This document shows, piece after piece, positions 1-8,295 of a stretch of 64,000 bases of DNA. Positions within the stretch are counted from its first letter, which is position 1. Each line of letters opens with the position of its first letter. A program made the translations under genes and the position numbers. This stretch comes from Exiguobacterium indicum HHS 31 (GTDB taxonomy: Bacteria; Bacillota; Bacilli; Exiguobacteriales; Exiguobacteriaceae). The notes under the pieces were generated by a model. The model worked only from the letters and a program-made list of their open reading frames with translations, had not been told where the DNA came from and did not search any database. The DNA is taken from NCBI RefSeq assembly GCF_001939065.1, contig NZ_MPSZ01000003.1, forward strand, positions 163,703 to 227,702, written 5' to 3'.

Positions 1-363
1 ACCTACGCCCATCAAAGAACCTGCTAAAATGACTTTGTTTCGTGTAATCGCTGATGAGTAGAGTAGATAAAAGGCGATGAAGGCAGCTAAAATAGCTGGA
101 ATGACGGATAAGAACATTAAAATCCAGTCATAACGAACCGTGACGGGTAAAGCGAAAGCACCCATACCAACGAAATGCATCCCCCAAATCGATAGTCCCA
201 TCGTCAAAGAAGATAAGAATAACGCTCGTTTTTTCAAAGAAGTCGCCTTAGCCAAACGTCGATTTAATTCAAGCGATCCATACGATCCAATGATCGCGAC
301 GAGTACCGACAGTACAACTAAGCCCACTTCATAGTGCTTTGTTAAAATAATCCATTCATTCAT
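1..363 (-). CDS. MHYT-domain membrane sensor protein, 5' part only
   Basis: The first 121 residues are present; the gene runs off the left edge. The start is the ATG at 363, preceded by AGGAGAGG. The N-terminus shows repeated hydrophobic membrane segments and the motif MHFVGM near residue 63, which is the hallmark of the MHYT integral-membrane sensor domain (proposed to sense a diatomic gas or copper through Met/His/Tyr residues facing the outer leaflet). In this family the domain is usually fused to GGDEF/EAL output domains or a histidine kinase; which one applies here lies outside the window. Only the sensor part can be called with confidence. Confidence 0.75.
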   Translation of the reverse strand, partial: MNEWIILTKHYEVGLVVLSVLVAIIGSYGSLELNRRLAKATSLKKRALFLSSLTMGLSIWGMHFVGMGAFALPVTVRYDWILMFLSVIPAILAAFIAFYLLYSSAITRNKVILAGSLMGVG

Positions 364-504
364 TGTATGTGGCCTCTCCTTATAGAACTGACTTTCTTCT
401 TAGTATCGACGGTTATGAAGTATATTTTCAGTCGAAACTTGCATTTCATGCGATTTAATTGATATTTTCTACTTTTTAGTCTTTTTTTCTTAATGTAAAA
501 CGCA

Positions 505-546
505 CAAAAAAAACGAATTCGTCGTAGACGAATCCGTTCGTATTTT
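505..546 (-). terminator. Rho-independent terminator of the sigma/anti-sigma operon
   Basis: Read on the minus strand, ACGAACGGATTCGTC pairs with GACGAATTCGT around a TAC loop and is followed by a run of T. It begins a few bases after the anti-sigma stop codon. Confidence 0.75.
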
Positions 547-551
547 TTAAG

Positions 552-1289
552 TTAAAGTGCAACTGAGGCCACGATTTCTCCCGTAGGTTTCGCTAAATCC
601 GGCTCGGGTTCGACAGTGATTGCTACAGCATCGACGTCACCATTACCTTTGAGTTGAAATACCGCTGCTGCTTCGCCGTCTTTTTCAATAATACCGTTCG
701 CAGTCGGTGTCTCACCTTTGATGGTCCATAATTGATACAATTCTCCTTTTTTCAATGGAGGCAGATCTTTCAATTGAACGAGCATATACGACTTATCGTT
801 TTGTGTAAATACCATGCTTGATCCCTTGATCGACTCGTTGCTTTCAAAGTTTCCCATTCCTTTAATTTCATCTATCGCCAGTGTTTCCGGTGTATCTGTA
901 CTTTCTTCCTGTGACAAAAAGTAGGCATTCGCACCAAGTGAAAGAATAAGGGCGGCAGCAATGCTCATCAACCAGCCAAGTGGGACACTCTTTTTCTTCG
1001 TTTGTTGCTGACGTGCTTGTTTAATGTCTACTGGAGTAGTCATCGGTTCTTCTTTAGGAGACTCCGTCTCTGTTGAACCAAGAACTTCTCCAAGAATACG
1101 TGCTTTCATTCCTACAGGAACAGGACGCTCCGGAAGCGATTCAGCGATGGGAAGCATGAGTTCTTCCATTTCTAAAAGTGCTTCGCGACATTCTTCGCAC
1201 GTCGCAAGATGCGCTTCGAACGCGTCGCGATCTGCTGAAGAGAGTGTTCCATTGAAGTAATTGATCAAGTCATGACAACGTTCTTCCAT
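552..1289 (-). CDS. Anti-sigma factor, zinc-finger plus RskA-type C-terminal domain
   Basis: 245 residues. Residues ~1-45 hold a ZAS-type anti-sigma zinc finger with the H-x3-C-x2-C pattern (HLATCEEC). A single transmembrane helix follows the basic QQQTKKKS stretch near residue 110, and an extracytoplasmic domain of anti-sigma-K (RskA) type ends the protein. The family holds its cognate ECF sigma factor at the membrane until a signal triggers release. The ATG at 1289 is preferred over an upstream one at 1304 because GGGAGG sits 7 bases before it. The gene overlaps the end of the upstream sigma gene by 20 bases, indicating translational coupling and cognate function. The inducing signal cannot be read from sequence. 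Confidence 0.88.
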   Translation of the reverse strand: MEERCHDLINYFNGTLSSADRDAFEAHLATCEECREALLEMEELMLPIAESLPERPVPVGMKARILGEVLGSTETESPKEEPMTTPVDIKQARQQQTKKKSVPLGWLMSIAAALILSLGANAYFLSQEESTDTPETLAIDEIKGMGNFESNESIKGSSMVFTQNDKSYMLVQLKDLPPLKKGELYQLWTIKGETPTANGIIEKDGEAAAVFQLKGNGDVDAVAITVEPEPDLAKPTGEIVASVAL

Positions 1290-1833
1290 CTCGTTCCCTC
1301 CCATCTAATCGTTTTCTTAATGCTTGAATCGCACTTCTGATACGTGTTTTGACTGTTCCGAGTGGTAAGTCAAGTTGATCTGCGATTTGTTGTTGAGTTA
1401 GTCCCTGAAAATAGACTAGTTCGATCAAATCCTGTTGTTCTGATTTTAGTTCACTTACGGCGCCCCGCACTTCCGCTGCAGTTTCGCGTTGCATGACGGT
1501 CCGCTCAACAGGTTCATCATATCCGCCATCTCGTTCTTCAACTTCAATCGTCGGTTGTCGTTTTTCACGACGTAAACAATCAAGAGCCGCATTACGCGTG
1601 ATCGTCAAAATCCAAGATGAAAACTTTCCTTTTTGTGTATCAAAATCAACACGACCATTCCAAATTTTCATCCATACTTCTTGAATGACTTCTTCAGACA
1701 ATCGATCATTATTCGTAAAGCGATAGGCGAATGAAAATAACAATCGCTCGTACTTCTCATACAAAGTCTCGAGTGCCTGTTCATCACCGCTACGCATCAG
1801 ATGATAAAGCGATTCATCGGATTGAGTATGCAT
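1270..1833 (-). CDS. ECF-type RNA polymerase sigma factor
   Basis: 187 residues, typical ECF length. Region 2 is visible at residues ~25-95 (EVIQEVWMKIWNG, then FSSWILTITRNAALDCLR). Region 4 is the helix-turn-helix at ~130-175 (FQGLTQQQIADQLDLPLGTVKTRI). It directs RNA polymerase to a small stress regulon and should be inhibited by the anti-sigma factor encoded in the overlapping downstream gene; this arrangement resembles SigK/RskA pairs. A candidate ECF-like promoter lies upstream, consistent with the autoregulation common in this family. The regulon is unknown. Confidence 0.93.
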   Translation of the reverse strand: MHTQSDESLYHLMRSGDEQALETLYEKYERLLFSFAYRFTNNDRLSEEVIQEVWMKIWNGRVDFDTQKGKFSSWILTITRNAALDCLRREKRQPTIEVEERDGGYDEPVERTVMQRETAAEVRGAVSELKSEQQDLIELVYFQGLTQQQIADQLDLPLGTVKTRIRSAIQALRKRLDGRERDGRTLS

Positions 1834-1869
1834 CCTTTTCCTCCTCCTGATATCAGCTTCATCATATAG

Positions 1870-1898
1870 TATACGAGAGCTAACACCAAATCGTTTTA
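1870..1898 (-). promoter_or_regulatory. Candidate ECF-type promoter of the sigma operon
   Basis: On the minus strand TAAAAC (1893-1898) and CGTATA (1870-1875) are separated by 17 bases, which resembles the AAC / CGT pattern of ECF promoters such as those of SigW or SigX. It lies 37 bases before the sigma factor start codon. Autoregulation is inferred. Confidence 0.4.
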
Positions 1899-1982
1899 GT
1901 TTTCATCAATTTTCTAAGTAAATTCCTCACCACATCCATATTCCCTGATTTCAAGAAAAGTATATCTTAAAATTCGATAGAA

Positions 1983-2021
1983 TTGACAGTAATACCGTTA
2001 TGGGCATAGCATAAAGGTATT
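1983..2021 (+). promoter_or_regulatory. Promoter with 31-bp dyad operator for the CsoR/CstR-family gene
   Basis: A TTGACA -35 box (1983-1988) is followed by a dyad spanning the -10 region: AATACC (1991-1996), TTATG (1998-2002), a 7-base centre, CATAA (2010-2014) and GGTATT (2016-2021), with one mismatched pair between the blocks. CsoR-family operators typically contain TACC/GGTA arms, so autoregulation by the downstream repressor is likely. Confidence 0.65.
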
Positions 2022-2060
2022 ACTCAGACGTTAGTTCTACTATGAAACGGAGGAACATAT

Positions 2061-2324
2061 ATGGATTATGATCGCAAAATGAAAAATCGCGTCAGCCGAA
2101 TCGAAGGGCAATTACGTGGTATCCTTCGTATGATGGAAGAAGGGCAAGACTGTCGAGATGTCATTACTCAACTTTCCGCTGCTCGCTCCGCGATTGATCG
2201 TACGATTGGTGTCGTCGTAAGCTCCAATTTAATTGAGTGCGTAAGAGACGCCGAACAAAATGGTGACGGTCAGACAGAAGAGCTTGTGAAGGAAGCTGTA
2301 AATCTTCTTGTCAAAAGTCGCTAA
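2061..2324 (+). CDS. CsoR/RcnR-family repressor, CstR-like (persulfide-sensing type)
   Basis: 87 residues, all alpha-helical DUF156 fold (RVSRIEGQLRGI... at residues 11-22). The ligand positions are diagnostic. Cys31 and Cys60 are present, but the position four residues before Cys60 is Asn56, where copper-sensing CsoR has His. Two Cys without the His is the pattern of CstR, which responds to persulfides by disulfide or trisulfide formation rather than binding Cu(I). Family knowledge therefore suggests sulfide/persulfide stress sensing. The gene has AACGGAGG before its start and ends at a terminator. No sulfurtransferase, rhodanese or copper exporter gene is adjacent, so the targets must lie elsewhere. 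Confidence 0.85.
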   Translation: MDYDRKMKNRVSRIEGQLRGILRMMEEGQDCRDVITQLSAARSAIDRTIGVVVSSNLIECVRDAEQNGDGQTEELVKEAVNLLVKSR

Positions 2325-2362
2325 TTACTATAAACCACCCGTCAGAGTAATTTTTATCTGAT

Positions 2363-2412
2363 AAAAAAACAGGGTCAAGATTTCATTGAAATCCGATTCC
2401 CTGTTTTTTTTT
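2363..2412. terminator. Bidirectional terminator between convergent genes
   Basis: ACAGGG (2369-2374) pairs with CCCTGT (2399-2404), with an inner GATTTCA/TGAAATC stem. A-run and T-run on either side allow termination of both the repressor gene and the convergent glycosidase gene. Confidence 0.85.
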
Positions 2413-2416
2413 AGGT

Positions 2417-4624
2417 TTAGTATAAAACTTTGAGTTGATCCAAGTACACCTTACTCTTAATGGTTGTTCCTTTTTTCAATGTATCCGTTTCAACAAAATA
2501 CAACGATTCGATTTTAAGAGGTGTTGGCCACGTCGGATCGAGTGTCGCTTGTACCGTTTTAAATCCTTTCCAATCTACCTTCTTGACGAAATCCACGACA
2601 TGTCGATTTCCTGCAGCATCTTTGACTTCTGAGCGAAGCCAAGGCGCGCGTCCATCTCCATACACATCCATCGTCAATGCACGGGCAGGAGAAGGAATGA
2701 TCCATGATGCTTTTTTAATGTACATGGCTCCGTTTTGTTTCTTCCACCCTGAATAATCATATGTCATTTCAAGCGATTGTTTGCCACTGGATTTCTGTAA
2801 GGAACTGAGACGGACAGTATAACTCGAAACATAAGGAGATTTCGCTTCGTAGACTCCCTGTTCGAAGGAATCGATGACTTCCTCTTTTTTCATAGCAGAG
2901 ACGGTGACCGGTAGTCGAACCGTCTTCCCTCCAGATGAGACAGTTAGTTCTGTCTTCCCGATTTTCTTTGCAAGAATATTCCCTTTTGTAATCGATGCGG
3001 TCGCTCCGTTTGCAACCTGGTAATTGAGTTGCGAAGCAGGGATTACGACACGTCGTCCGTTTAGCCATCCTTCTGATGAAATCGCGAGGCGTTGTCCTAC
3101 TTTCAACAAGATCGGACGCCCTCCATTGACTGTAAGACCGGTCAAGCGATTCGTGACTGGAATCGATACGGTTCGTTTAGCACGATCAACTTGCATCGTA
3201 CCTGTCCATTTTCCAGGAGTCAGCGGTGCCGTGACTTGTAAGCCTTTGACACCTGTCCCTTTCCAAATAATCGATTTCTTCGTTGCATCTACAGGCTGTC
3301 CATTTGCATCCGTCAGCTTTAATCCAAATCCACCTTTTTCACCTACATATAATTCTTTAGGGGCAGTCAATAAAATCGTCGTCGCTACATTCGATGGAAC
3401 ATAATGAGTGGCTAATATTAAACCGTTCGTAATAGAGCGACTTCTTCCATCTGCCGGTACATTCGCTGTTTTAGGTAAAAACTCTCCAGCGCGTCTGACC
3501 ATTATCTCTGTCGATCCCCCACCATCAAATGCGAGGGCCGACGTTACACCTAAACGCTTCATTTGCTCCACTGCCTCAAGCATCGTAATCCCTTTTGAAT
3601 CAAGACGAGCTTGGTCCACCGTAATGATTTGAACTGTCCCGTTTGACGTTGTACCGATAAGTGTCCGCGCCTTACGAGCGAGCATCAAAAAGCGGTCATG
3701 GTTCAATGCTAGGCTGTCTAAACTATATCCAACTCCATTTTGAATCAACCAGTTATATCCAGATACAGCTTCTTGAATATCGTTACGCATTTGAAGATTC
3801 GATAATTGAACTAGATTTAATTGTGTTGATAACAGACCATTTGATTTTTCTTCTGCTGCTTTCACAAGTGCGAGTAGTGCCGCTTTTTGTTTTCCGAGAC
3901 CAACGAGGACAACTCCAGCATCGGGTAAGCGAATTTCTTTACGGAATGTCGTATCTACCGATTCAACGGTCCATTGATAGTTCTTCCCGAGCGTAAACGC
4001 CGATGTCGCTGTTCCTTTTAAATAGACGATAGCAATTTCTTTTTTCATCGCTTCTGACGGCTCAATTAGCTTCAGCATTTTTGAAGCATGATGAGCTGAA
4101 CTAAAGATACCGATTCGATTCGCTAAGTTCTCGTTACGGTTAACTGAGTGGATCGTTACCCGCTTCGTATCAGTCGTCGCAGATCCGATGATACCGAACG
4201 ACCCGATCTCTGGTTTCCCTTGTCCGTTGATCATGAATGATGGGAATTTTGTCGCAGAATCTTTTACACTATGACTAACCAGTACTTGATTTTGCTGAAT
4301 TTGAAGTCCAATCGGTAACCCCGAAGCTACTCGATACATATCGGCATTGATCGCTGTTACGACACGCCCCCCGCTCGCTGTCACGCGACTAACTTGAGAA
4401 GGTAAAGATTCTGTTGCTAATACACGATCTCGTCCTTTCGTCGTCATCCAGTAGTTACCGGTATCGGGCTGAACCGTTATATGTCGAAATAACTGTGGTG
4501 TACCCGAAAGTGTTTCTGATTTTGTCGTATAGGTCACACCTTTTGAAATCGTTTCTGCCTGAGTGGTAGAGACAGATTGAAAAAGACAAAAAGTTGTTAA
4601 TAAAATACAAATTTTCTTGAACAT
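2417..4624 (-). CDS. Secreted phosphodiester glycosidase-family protein (NAGPA/DUF2233 domain) with Ig-like repeats
   Basis: 735 residues. A signal peptide occupies residues 1-23 (ends TTQAET). The middle carries a phosphodiester glycosidase (NAGPA-like) domain, recognised from INADMYR near residue 93, GTTSNGTVQIITVD near 325-338 and the AFDGGGSTEIMV...RSITNGLI block near 365-402. C-terminal to it are a Big-type immunoglobulin-like region (about 415-575) and a beta-sandwich, carbohydrate-binding-like tail. Related Gram-positive proteins act on cell-wall or exopolysaccharide phosphodiester-linked sugars; the substrate here is unknown. Start ATG is preceded by CGGAGGTG. It is a single gene, convergent with the CstR-like gene. 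Confidence 0.82.
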   Translation of the reverse strand: MFKKICILLTTFCLFQSVSTTQAETISKGVTYTTKSETLSGTPQLFRHITVQPDTGNYWMTTKGRDRVLATESLPSQVSRVTASGGRVVTAINADMYRVASGLPIGLQIQQNQVLVSHSVKDSATKFPSFMINGQGKPEIGSFGIIGSATTDTKRVTIHSVNRNENLANRIGIFSSAHHASKMLKLIEPSEAMKKEIAIVYLKGTATSAFTLGKNYQWTVESVDTTFRKEIRLPDAGVVLVGLGKQKAALLALVKAAEEKSNGLLSTQLNLVQLSNLQMRNDIQEAVSGYNWLIQNGVGYSLDSLALNHDRFLMLARKARTLIGTTSNGTVQIITVDQARLDSKGITMLEAVEQMKRLGVTSALAFDGGGSTEIMVRRAGEFLPKTANVPADGRSRSITNGLILATHYVPSNVATTILLTAPKELYVGEKGGFGLKLTDANGQPVDATKKSIIWKGTGVKGLQVTAPLTPGKWTGTMQVDRAKRTVSIPVTNRLTGLTVNGGRPILLKVGQRLAISSEGWLNGRRVVIPASQLNYQVANGATASITKGNILAKKIGKTELTVSSGGKTVRLPVTVSAMKKEEVIDSFEQGVYEAKSPYVSSYTVRLSSLQKSSGKQSLEMTYDYSGWKKQNGAMYIKKASWIIPSPARALTMDVYGDGRAPWLRSEVKDAAGNRHVVDFVKKVDWKGFKTVQATLDPTWPTPLKIESLYFVETDTLKKGTTIKSKVYLDQLKVLY

Positions 4625-4744
4625 AACACACCTCCGTTATATATTATGCCTTTTTTAGTAAATAAATGACATAATTAATTTAGGAGAGGTTTATTTTTAT
4701 TCATAACAGGTATAGAAAGTAGTTAACTGATTCCTTTTAAGCCA

Positions 4745-4766
4745 CATATGTTGCAATCAACATATG
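4745..4766. promoter_or_regulatory. Perfect 9-4-9 inverted repeat upstream of the SMP-30 gene
   Basis: CATATGTTG and CAACATATG are exact inverted arms around CAAT. The dyad lies 34 bases before the lactonase start and overlaps a possible -10 (TATGTT, with TTAACT upstream at 18 bases). It looks like a repressor operator; the binding protein is not identified. Confidence 0.5.
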
Positions 4767-4799
4767 AATCTATTCATACATGATGTAGGAGGCCTTTTC

Positions 4800-5606
4800 A
4801 TGAGTGTATCTGTATTTATTGATGTCGCGTGTAAGACAGGTGAATCTCCTGTCTACGATGCGAAAACAAAACGCTTTTATTTTGTCGACATTCCGAATCA
4901 ACTTCTTTTTTCATATGACCTTGCCACAGAAGCACTCAAGCCGTACACGTTACCAAGCGCCATCACATCAATTGCCTTGACGGACGCTCCAGACTTATTA
5001 CGTGTCACGGCTGAACACGGATTTGGGACGTTTGATCTCAAGGAAGGTCATCTGTCTCTTGAGCATCAACTGTCACTGCCCGATTCTGACCGAATGAATG
5101 ACGGAAAGCTCGATCCGACTGGACAATATGTCGCTGGTAGCATTAATGAAGAAGACGGTAAGACTGCTGGATTGTTCCGTCTGCGTCATGACGGTTCCAT
5201 CGATGTCTTGCACGAAGACTTGACGAACTCGAATGGACTCGTCTGGTCAGAAGATGGCAAGACGCTCTATCACATCGATACACCGACAAAAAAAGTCTAT
5301 GCCTTTGACTACGCTCCGGACGCACCACTTTCCAATAAACGTGTCGCCGTTGACCTTGAAGAAGAAGAAGGGTTCCCGGATGGTATGACGAAGGACGCGG
5401 AAGGTCATGCTTGGATCGCGCATTATGCTGGATCATGCATCACCCGTTGGAATCTTGCGACTGGTGAAAAACTCGATCATGTCGACTTCCCTGTTTCGAA
5501 TCCGACGTGCCCGATTTTCTATGAAGATCGATTGCTCGTCACGACGGCTGCCGACGGAGATGATGCACCACATGCCGGTGCCGTCTTCGCTGTGACATTT
5601 GAATGA
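4800..5606 (+). CDS. SMP-30/gluconolactonase/LRE-family sugar lactonase
   Basis: 268 residues, a six-bladed beta-propeller of the SMP-30 family. Visible metal-site signatures are GESPVYD at residues ~14-20 (metal-binding Glu), RMNDGKLDPTG near 98-108, SNGLVWSEDGKTLYHID near 143-159 (Asn ligand) and FPDGMTKDAEGHAW near 190-203 (Asp ligand). The family hydrolyses aldonolactones using a divalent cation in the cytoplasm. ATG at 4800 is chosen because TAGGAGG lies 8 bases upstream; an in-frame ATG at 4764 lacks a site and falls inside the inverted repeat. It is a single-gene unit ended by a hairpin. The exact lactone is not predictable. Confidence 0.88.
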   Translation: MSVSVFIDVACKTGESPVYDAKTKRFYFVDIPNQLLFSYDLATEALKPYTLPSAITSIALTDAPDLLRVTAEHGFGTFDLKEGHLSLEHQLSLPDSDRMNDGKLDPTGQYVAGSINEEDGKTAGLFRLRHDGSIDVLHEDLTNSNGLVWSEDGKTLYHIDTPTKKVYAFDYAPDAPLSNKRVAVDLEEEEGFPDGMTKDAEGHAWIAHYAGSCITRWNLATGEKLDHVDFPVSNPTCPIFYEDRLLVTTAADGDDAPHAGAVFAVTFE

Positions 5607-5612
5607 TTCATA

Positions 5613-5650
5613 GAAGAGGGATCATCTTTTTACAGGTGATGCCTCTTTTT
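5613..5650 (+). terminator. Terminator after the lactonase gene
   Basis: AAGAGG-GATCATC pairs with GTGAT-GCCTCTT and is followed by a T-run. Confidence 0.8.
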
Positions 5651-5657
5651 CCACATA

Positions 5658-5673
5658 ATGCGTCTAGACGCAT
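5658..5673. promoter_or_regulatory. 16-bp perfect palindrome upstream of the MBL-fold gene
   Basis: ATGCGTCTAGACGCAT is perfectly self-complementary and lies 60 bases before the MBL start, outside the preceding terminator. It is a candidate dimeric-repressor operator; the regulator is not known. Confidence 0.4.
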
Positions 5674-5733
5674 CTAAAAAAACAGACGATACTAAAGAAG
5701 AAGACTATTCATTTTTTTGAAGGAGTGAAGCCG

Positions 5734-6462
5734 ATGCGTGTCACGACAATCGAACGTTTACACCAACTGCAGACGACCCCATCCTTTTTCCCGGTCAACT
5801 GCTACCTGTTTGAAGAAGCAGACAGTTTGACATTGATTGATGCCGGCCTCGGGATCAACGCAAAGGCGCTCTATCACTATATTCGAAAGCAAGAGAAACC
5901 GCTTGGTGCAATCATCCTGACTCATGCGCATGCCGATCATGTCGGTTCGCTTGATTTCCTTGCGAACGCCTTTCCTCTCGCTCAAGTCTGTATCAGTTAT
6001 CGCGATGCTGCATTGCTCAGTGGGGACGAGACGCTACGCGAAGGCGAAACGACACCTTTAAAAGGTGGTATTCCGAAAAACATCAAAACACGTCCGGATC
6101 GCTTGCTCGAGAGTGGTCAACAAGTCGGAAGTCTCAGTGTCATCGCCTCACCCGGTCATACACCTGGTTCGATCTCACTTTGGCATGAAGGAAGCCGGAC
6201 GTTGATCGCCGGAGATGCTTTTCAGACGCAAGGAGGACTCGCCGTCTCCGGTGACGTCCGCTGGCAATTCCCGTTCCCTGCACTCGCAACATGGGATCCG
6301 GACGTCGCCCTTCGCTCGGCTGATCAACTGACGGAACTGTCTCCGGATATACTCGCTGTCGGACATGGTCCGCTCTTTCTCGGACCGAGTTACGAGATGC
6401 GCCAAGCCGTCGATCGATTCTCTCACGTCTTACAGACGAAAAAAACATCACCTTTCAAGTAA
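5734..6462 (+). CDS. MBL-fold metallo-hydrolase
   Basis: 242 residues, metallo-beta-lactamase fold. The zinc-site motif THAHADHVGS (HxHxDH) is at residues ~70-79, with further ligands in SPGHTPGS (~141-148), AGDAF (~161) and the late GHGP. The family hydrolyses thioesters, lactones, phosphodiesters and similar bonds; the substrate cannot be told. AAGGAG lies ~9 bases before ATG 5734. A GTG nine bases upstream would sit directly on the ribosome site and is rejected. Confidence 0.9.
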   Translation: MRVTTIERLHQLQTTPSFFPVNCYLFEEADSLTLIDAGLGINAKALYHYIRKQEKPLGAIILTHAHADHVGSLDFLANAFPLAQVCISYRDAALLSGDETLREGETTPLKGGIPKNIKTRPDRLLESGQQVGSLSVIASPGHTPGSISLWHEGSRTLIAGDAFQTQGGLAVSGDVRWQFPFPALATWDPDVALRSADQLTELSPDILAVGHGPLFLGPSYEMRQAVDRFSHVLQTKKTSPFK

Positions 6463-6473
6463 TGTACGCATAT

Positions 6474-6524
6474 GAAAAAACATCCGCGAACGTGTTCCTG
6501 ACATGTCCGCGGATGTTTTTCTTT
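6474..6524. terminator. Bidirectional terminator between MBL and glucosidase genes
   Basis: CATCCGCG and CGCGGATG form the stem with ACGTGT/ACATGT inside; A-run and T-run flank it. Confidence 0.85.
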
Positions 6525-6536
6525 TCAACAGACGAC

Positions 6537-8147
6537 TCACGTCTGTTCTGTAACAGTATAACGATAGACGCGTGCTTCGTAAGGACGCAAGATATCCGGG
6601 CTATCCGGATAGTTTGATATGAGCAACTTTTCCTGTGGTAAGACGAGGGCGGTCTGCATCGGTTCATCATGTACGTTGAGGACGATCCGCCAGACTTCTC
6701 CCTCTAATTCCCGCTCATAGATATAGAGATACGGATCATGAAGCGCTAAGTCTCGGTATGTACCATAGACCATAATCGGATGATCCTTTCGCATCTGAAT
6801 CAGCGACTTGTAAAAAGCAAGCACGGACGATGGATCTGCTTCTGCTTGCGCGACATTGATGTCCGTATAATTCGGATTGACCGCTAACCATGGTTTACCA
6901 CTCGTAAAGCCAGCTGCATGTGTATCGTCCCACTGCATCGGTGTACGGGAATTATCGCGTGCGAGTAACTGCATCGATGAGAGCACGACCTCTGGGTCCT
7001 CTCCGCCAGCGACGCGCTCCGCGTATCGATTTCGAAAGGCGACGTCCTGATAAAGCGACGGATCCGAGAAGCGAATCCCCGTCATCCCGATCTCTTCTCC
7101 TTGATACACGTATGGAATGCCCGGTAACGTATGCAACATCAAACCGAGTAGTTTCGCACTCTCAACCCGGTATCGTTCACTGCCGAAGCGCGTCACTTGT
7201 CGTGTATGATCATGGTTGTTGAGGAACTGTGAATTGACACCTAATGGGTATAAGACGTCGTACCAGCGTTTTTGAATCTCCTTGAATCGTAAGAGATCCA
7301 TCGCTTCCATGTCGTCCGCGATTTCGAAGTGAAACAGTGTCCGGAGTTCTTTTCGTTCGTCACTGACATATAACAGTCCATCTTCTGGACCGACGAACGG
7401 AATCTCACCAACTGTAAACAAGTCTTTACCAGCGAGAACATTCGCATGCATCTCCTGCAAGAAGTCATGCACACCTGGCTGATTCCCAAGGTACGAGAGA
7501 TCAAACGGATTGGCGACATCCTCGAACGACCGTTTTTTGATCAAGTTGATGACATCCATCCGGAAGCCGTCGATCCCTTGAGCAATCCACCAGTTCATCA
7601 TATCGTAGATTGCTTGCCTCACAGCTGGGTGCTCCCAGTTCAAGTCCGGTTGTTCTTTGGCGAAGGAATGAAAATAATACTGCCCGCGCTCTTCACTCCA
7701 CGTCCACGGACTTGGCGCAAAGTACGAGCGCCAGTTGTTCGGAAGCGTCTCTTTCGTGCCGTCTTTCCAGATGTACCAGTCATCCTTATCGTTGATCCGC
7801 TCACATGACTGACGGAACCAGTCATGCTGGTCACTCGTATGGTTCACGACTAAATCGAGAATGATCTTTAATCCACGGGCATGAGCAGCCGTGATCAACT
7901 CCTGGAGATCTCCCATCGTTCCCGCTTTTTTCATGATCTCGTAATAATCGGCAATATCATAGCCGTTATCGACGTCCGGGGAACGATAACATGGATTCAG
8001 CCACACGACATCGACACCAAGTGAAGCGATGTAATCAAGCTTCTCGATGACACCTCTTAAATCACCGATCCCATCCCCGTTCGAATCTTTAAAGCTACGC
8101 CAGTAGACTTGATAGACGACTGCCTCTTTCCAGTTAGCTCGCTTCAT
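6537..8147 (-). CDS. malL: GH13 alpha-glucosidase, oligo-1,6-glucosidase type
   Basis: 536 residues, full length for GH13 subfamily 31. Signatures are YWRSFKDSNGDGIGDL near the N-terminus, QPDLNW, the nucleophile in GFRMDVINL, the acid/base in TVGEIPF and the transition-state Asp in FLNNHDHTR. The residue after the nucleophile is Val; within this subfamily Val there is associated with alpha-1,6 cleavage (isomaltase type), whereas Ala or Thr marks alpha-1,4 enzymes. It should release glucose from isomalto-oligosaccharides in the cytoplasm. ATG 8147 follows GAGGAGTGGGAAG; longer in-frame extensions lack a site. No sugar transporter is adjacent. Trehalose-6-phosphate hydrolase is a less likely alternative. 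Confidence 0.88.
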   Translation of the reverse strand: MKRANWKEAVVYQVYWRSFKDSNGDGIGDLRGVIEKLDYIASLGVDVVWLNPCYRSPDVDNGYDIADYYEIMKKAGTMGDLQELITAAHARGLKIILDLVVNHTSDQHDWFRQSCERINDKDDWYIWKDGTKETLPNNWRSYFAPSPWTWSEERGQYYFHSFAKEQPDLNWEHPAVRQAIYDMMNWWIAQGIDGFRMDVINLIKKRSFEDVANPFDLSYLGNQPGVHDFLQEMHANVLAGKDLFTVGEIPFVGPEDGLLYVSDERKELRTLFHFEIADDMEAMDLLRFKEIQKRWYDVLYPLGVNSQFLNNHDHTRQVTRFGSERYRVESAKLLGLMLHTLPGIPYVYQGEEIGMTGIRFSDPSLYQDVAFRNRYAERVAGGEDPEVVLSSMQLLARDNSRTPMQWDDTHAAGFTSGKPWLAVNPNYTDINVAQAEADPSSVLAFYKSLIQMRKDHPIMVYGTYRDLALHDPYLYIYERELEGEVWRIVLNVHDEPMQTALVLPQEKLLISNYPDSPDILRPYEARVYRYTVTEQT

Positions 8148-8295
8148 CTTCCCACTCCTCTCCCTACTCTTTATTCCCGCTCCACTTATCTGTACCTGTT
8201 TATCCGACAATTTTTTTAAATTTCGAAAAAGTTCTTTTCTTTTGACTGAATATTCGTTATCCTTGACGACAATACCACGAAGGAGGCATTCATCC

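Noticed and set aside
140..334. 64-codon plus-strand ORF at the left edge
   Set aside because: Antisense to the MHYT-domain gene, whose motif and ribosome site are clear.
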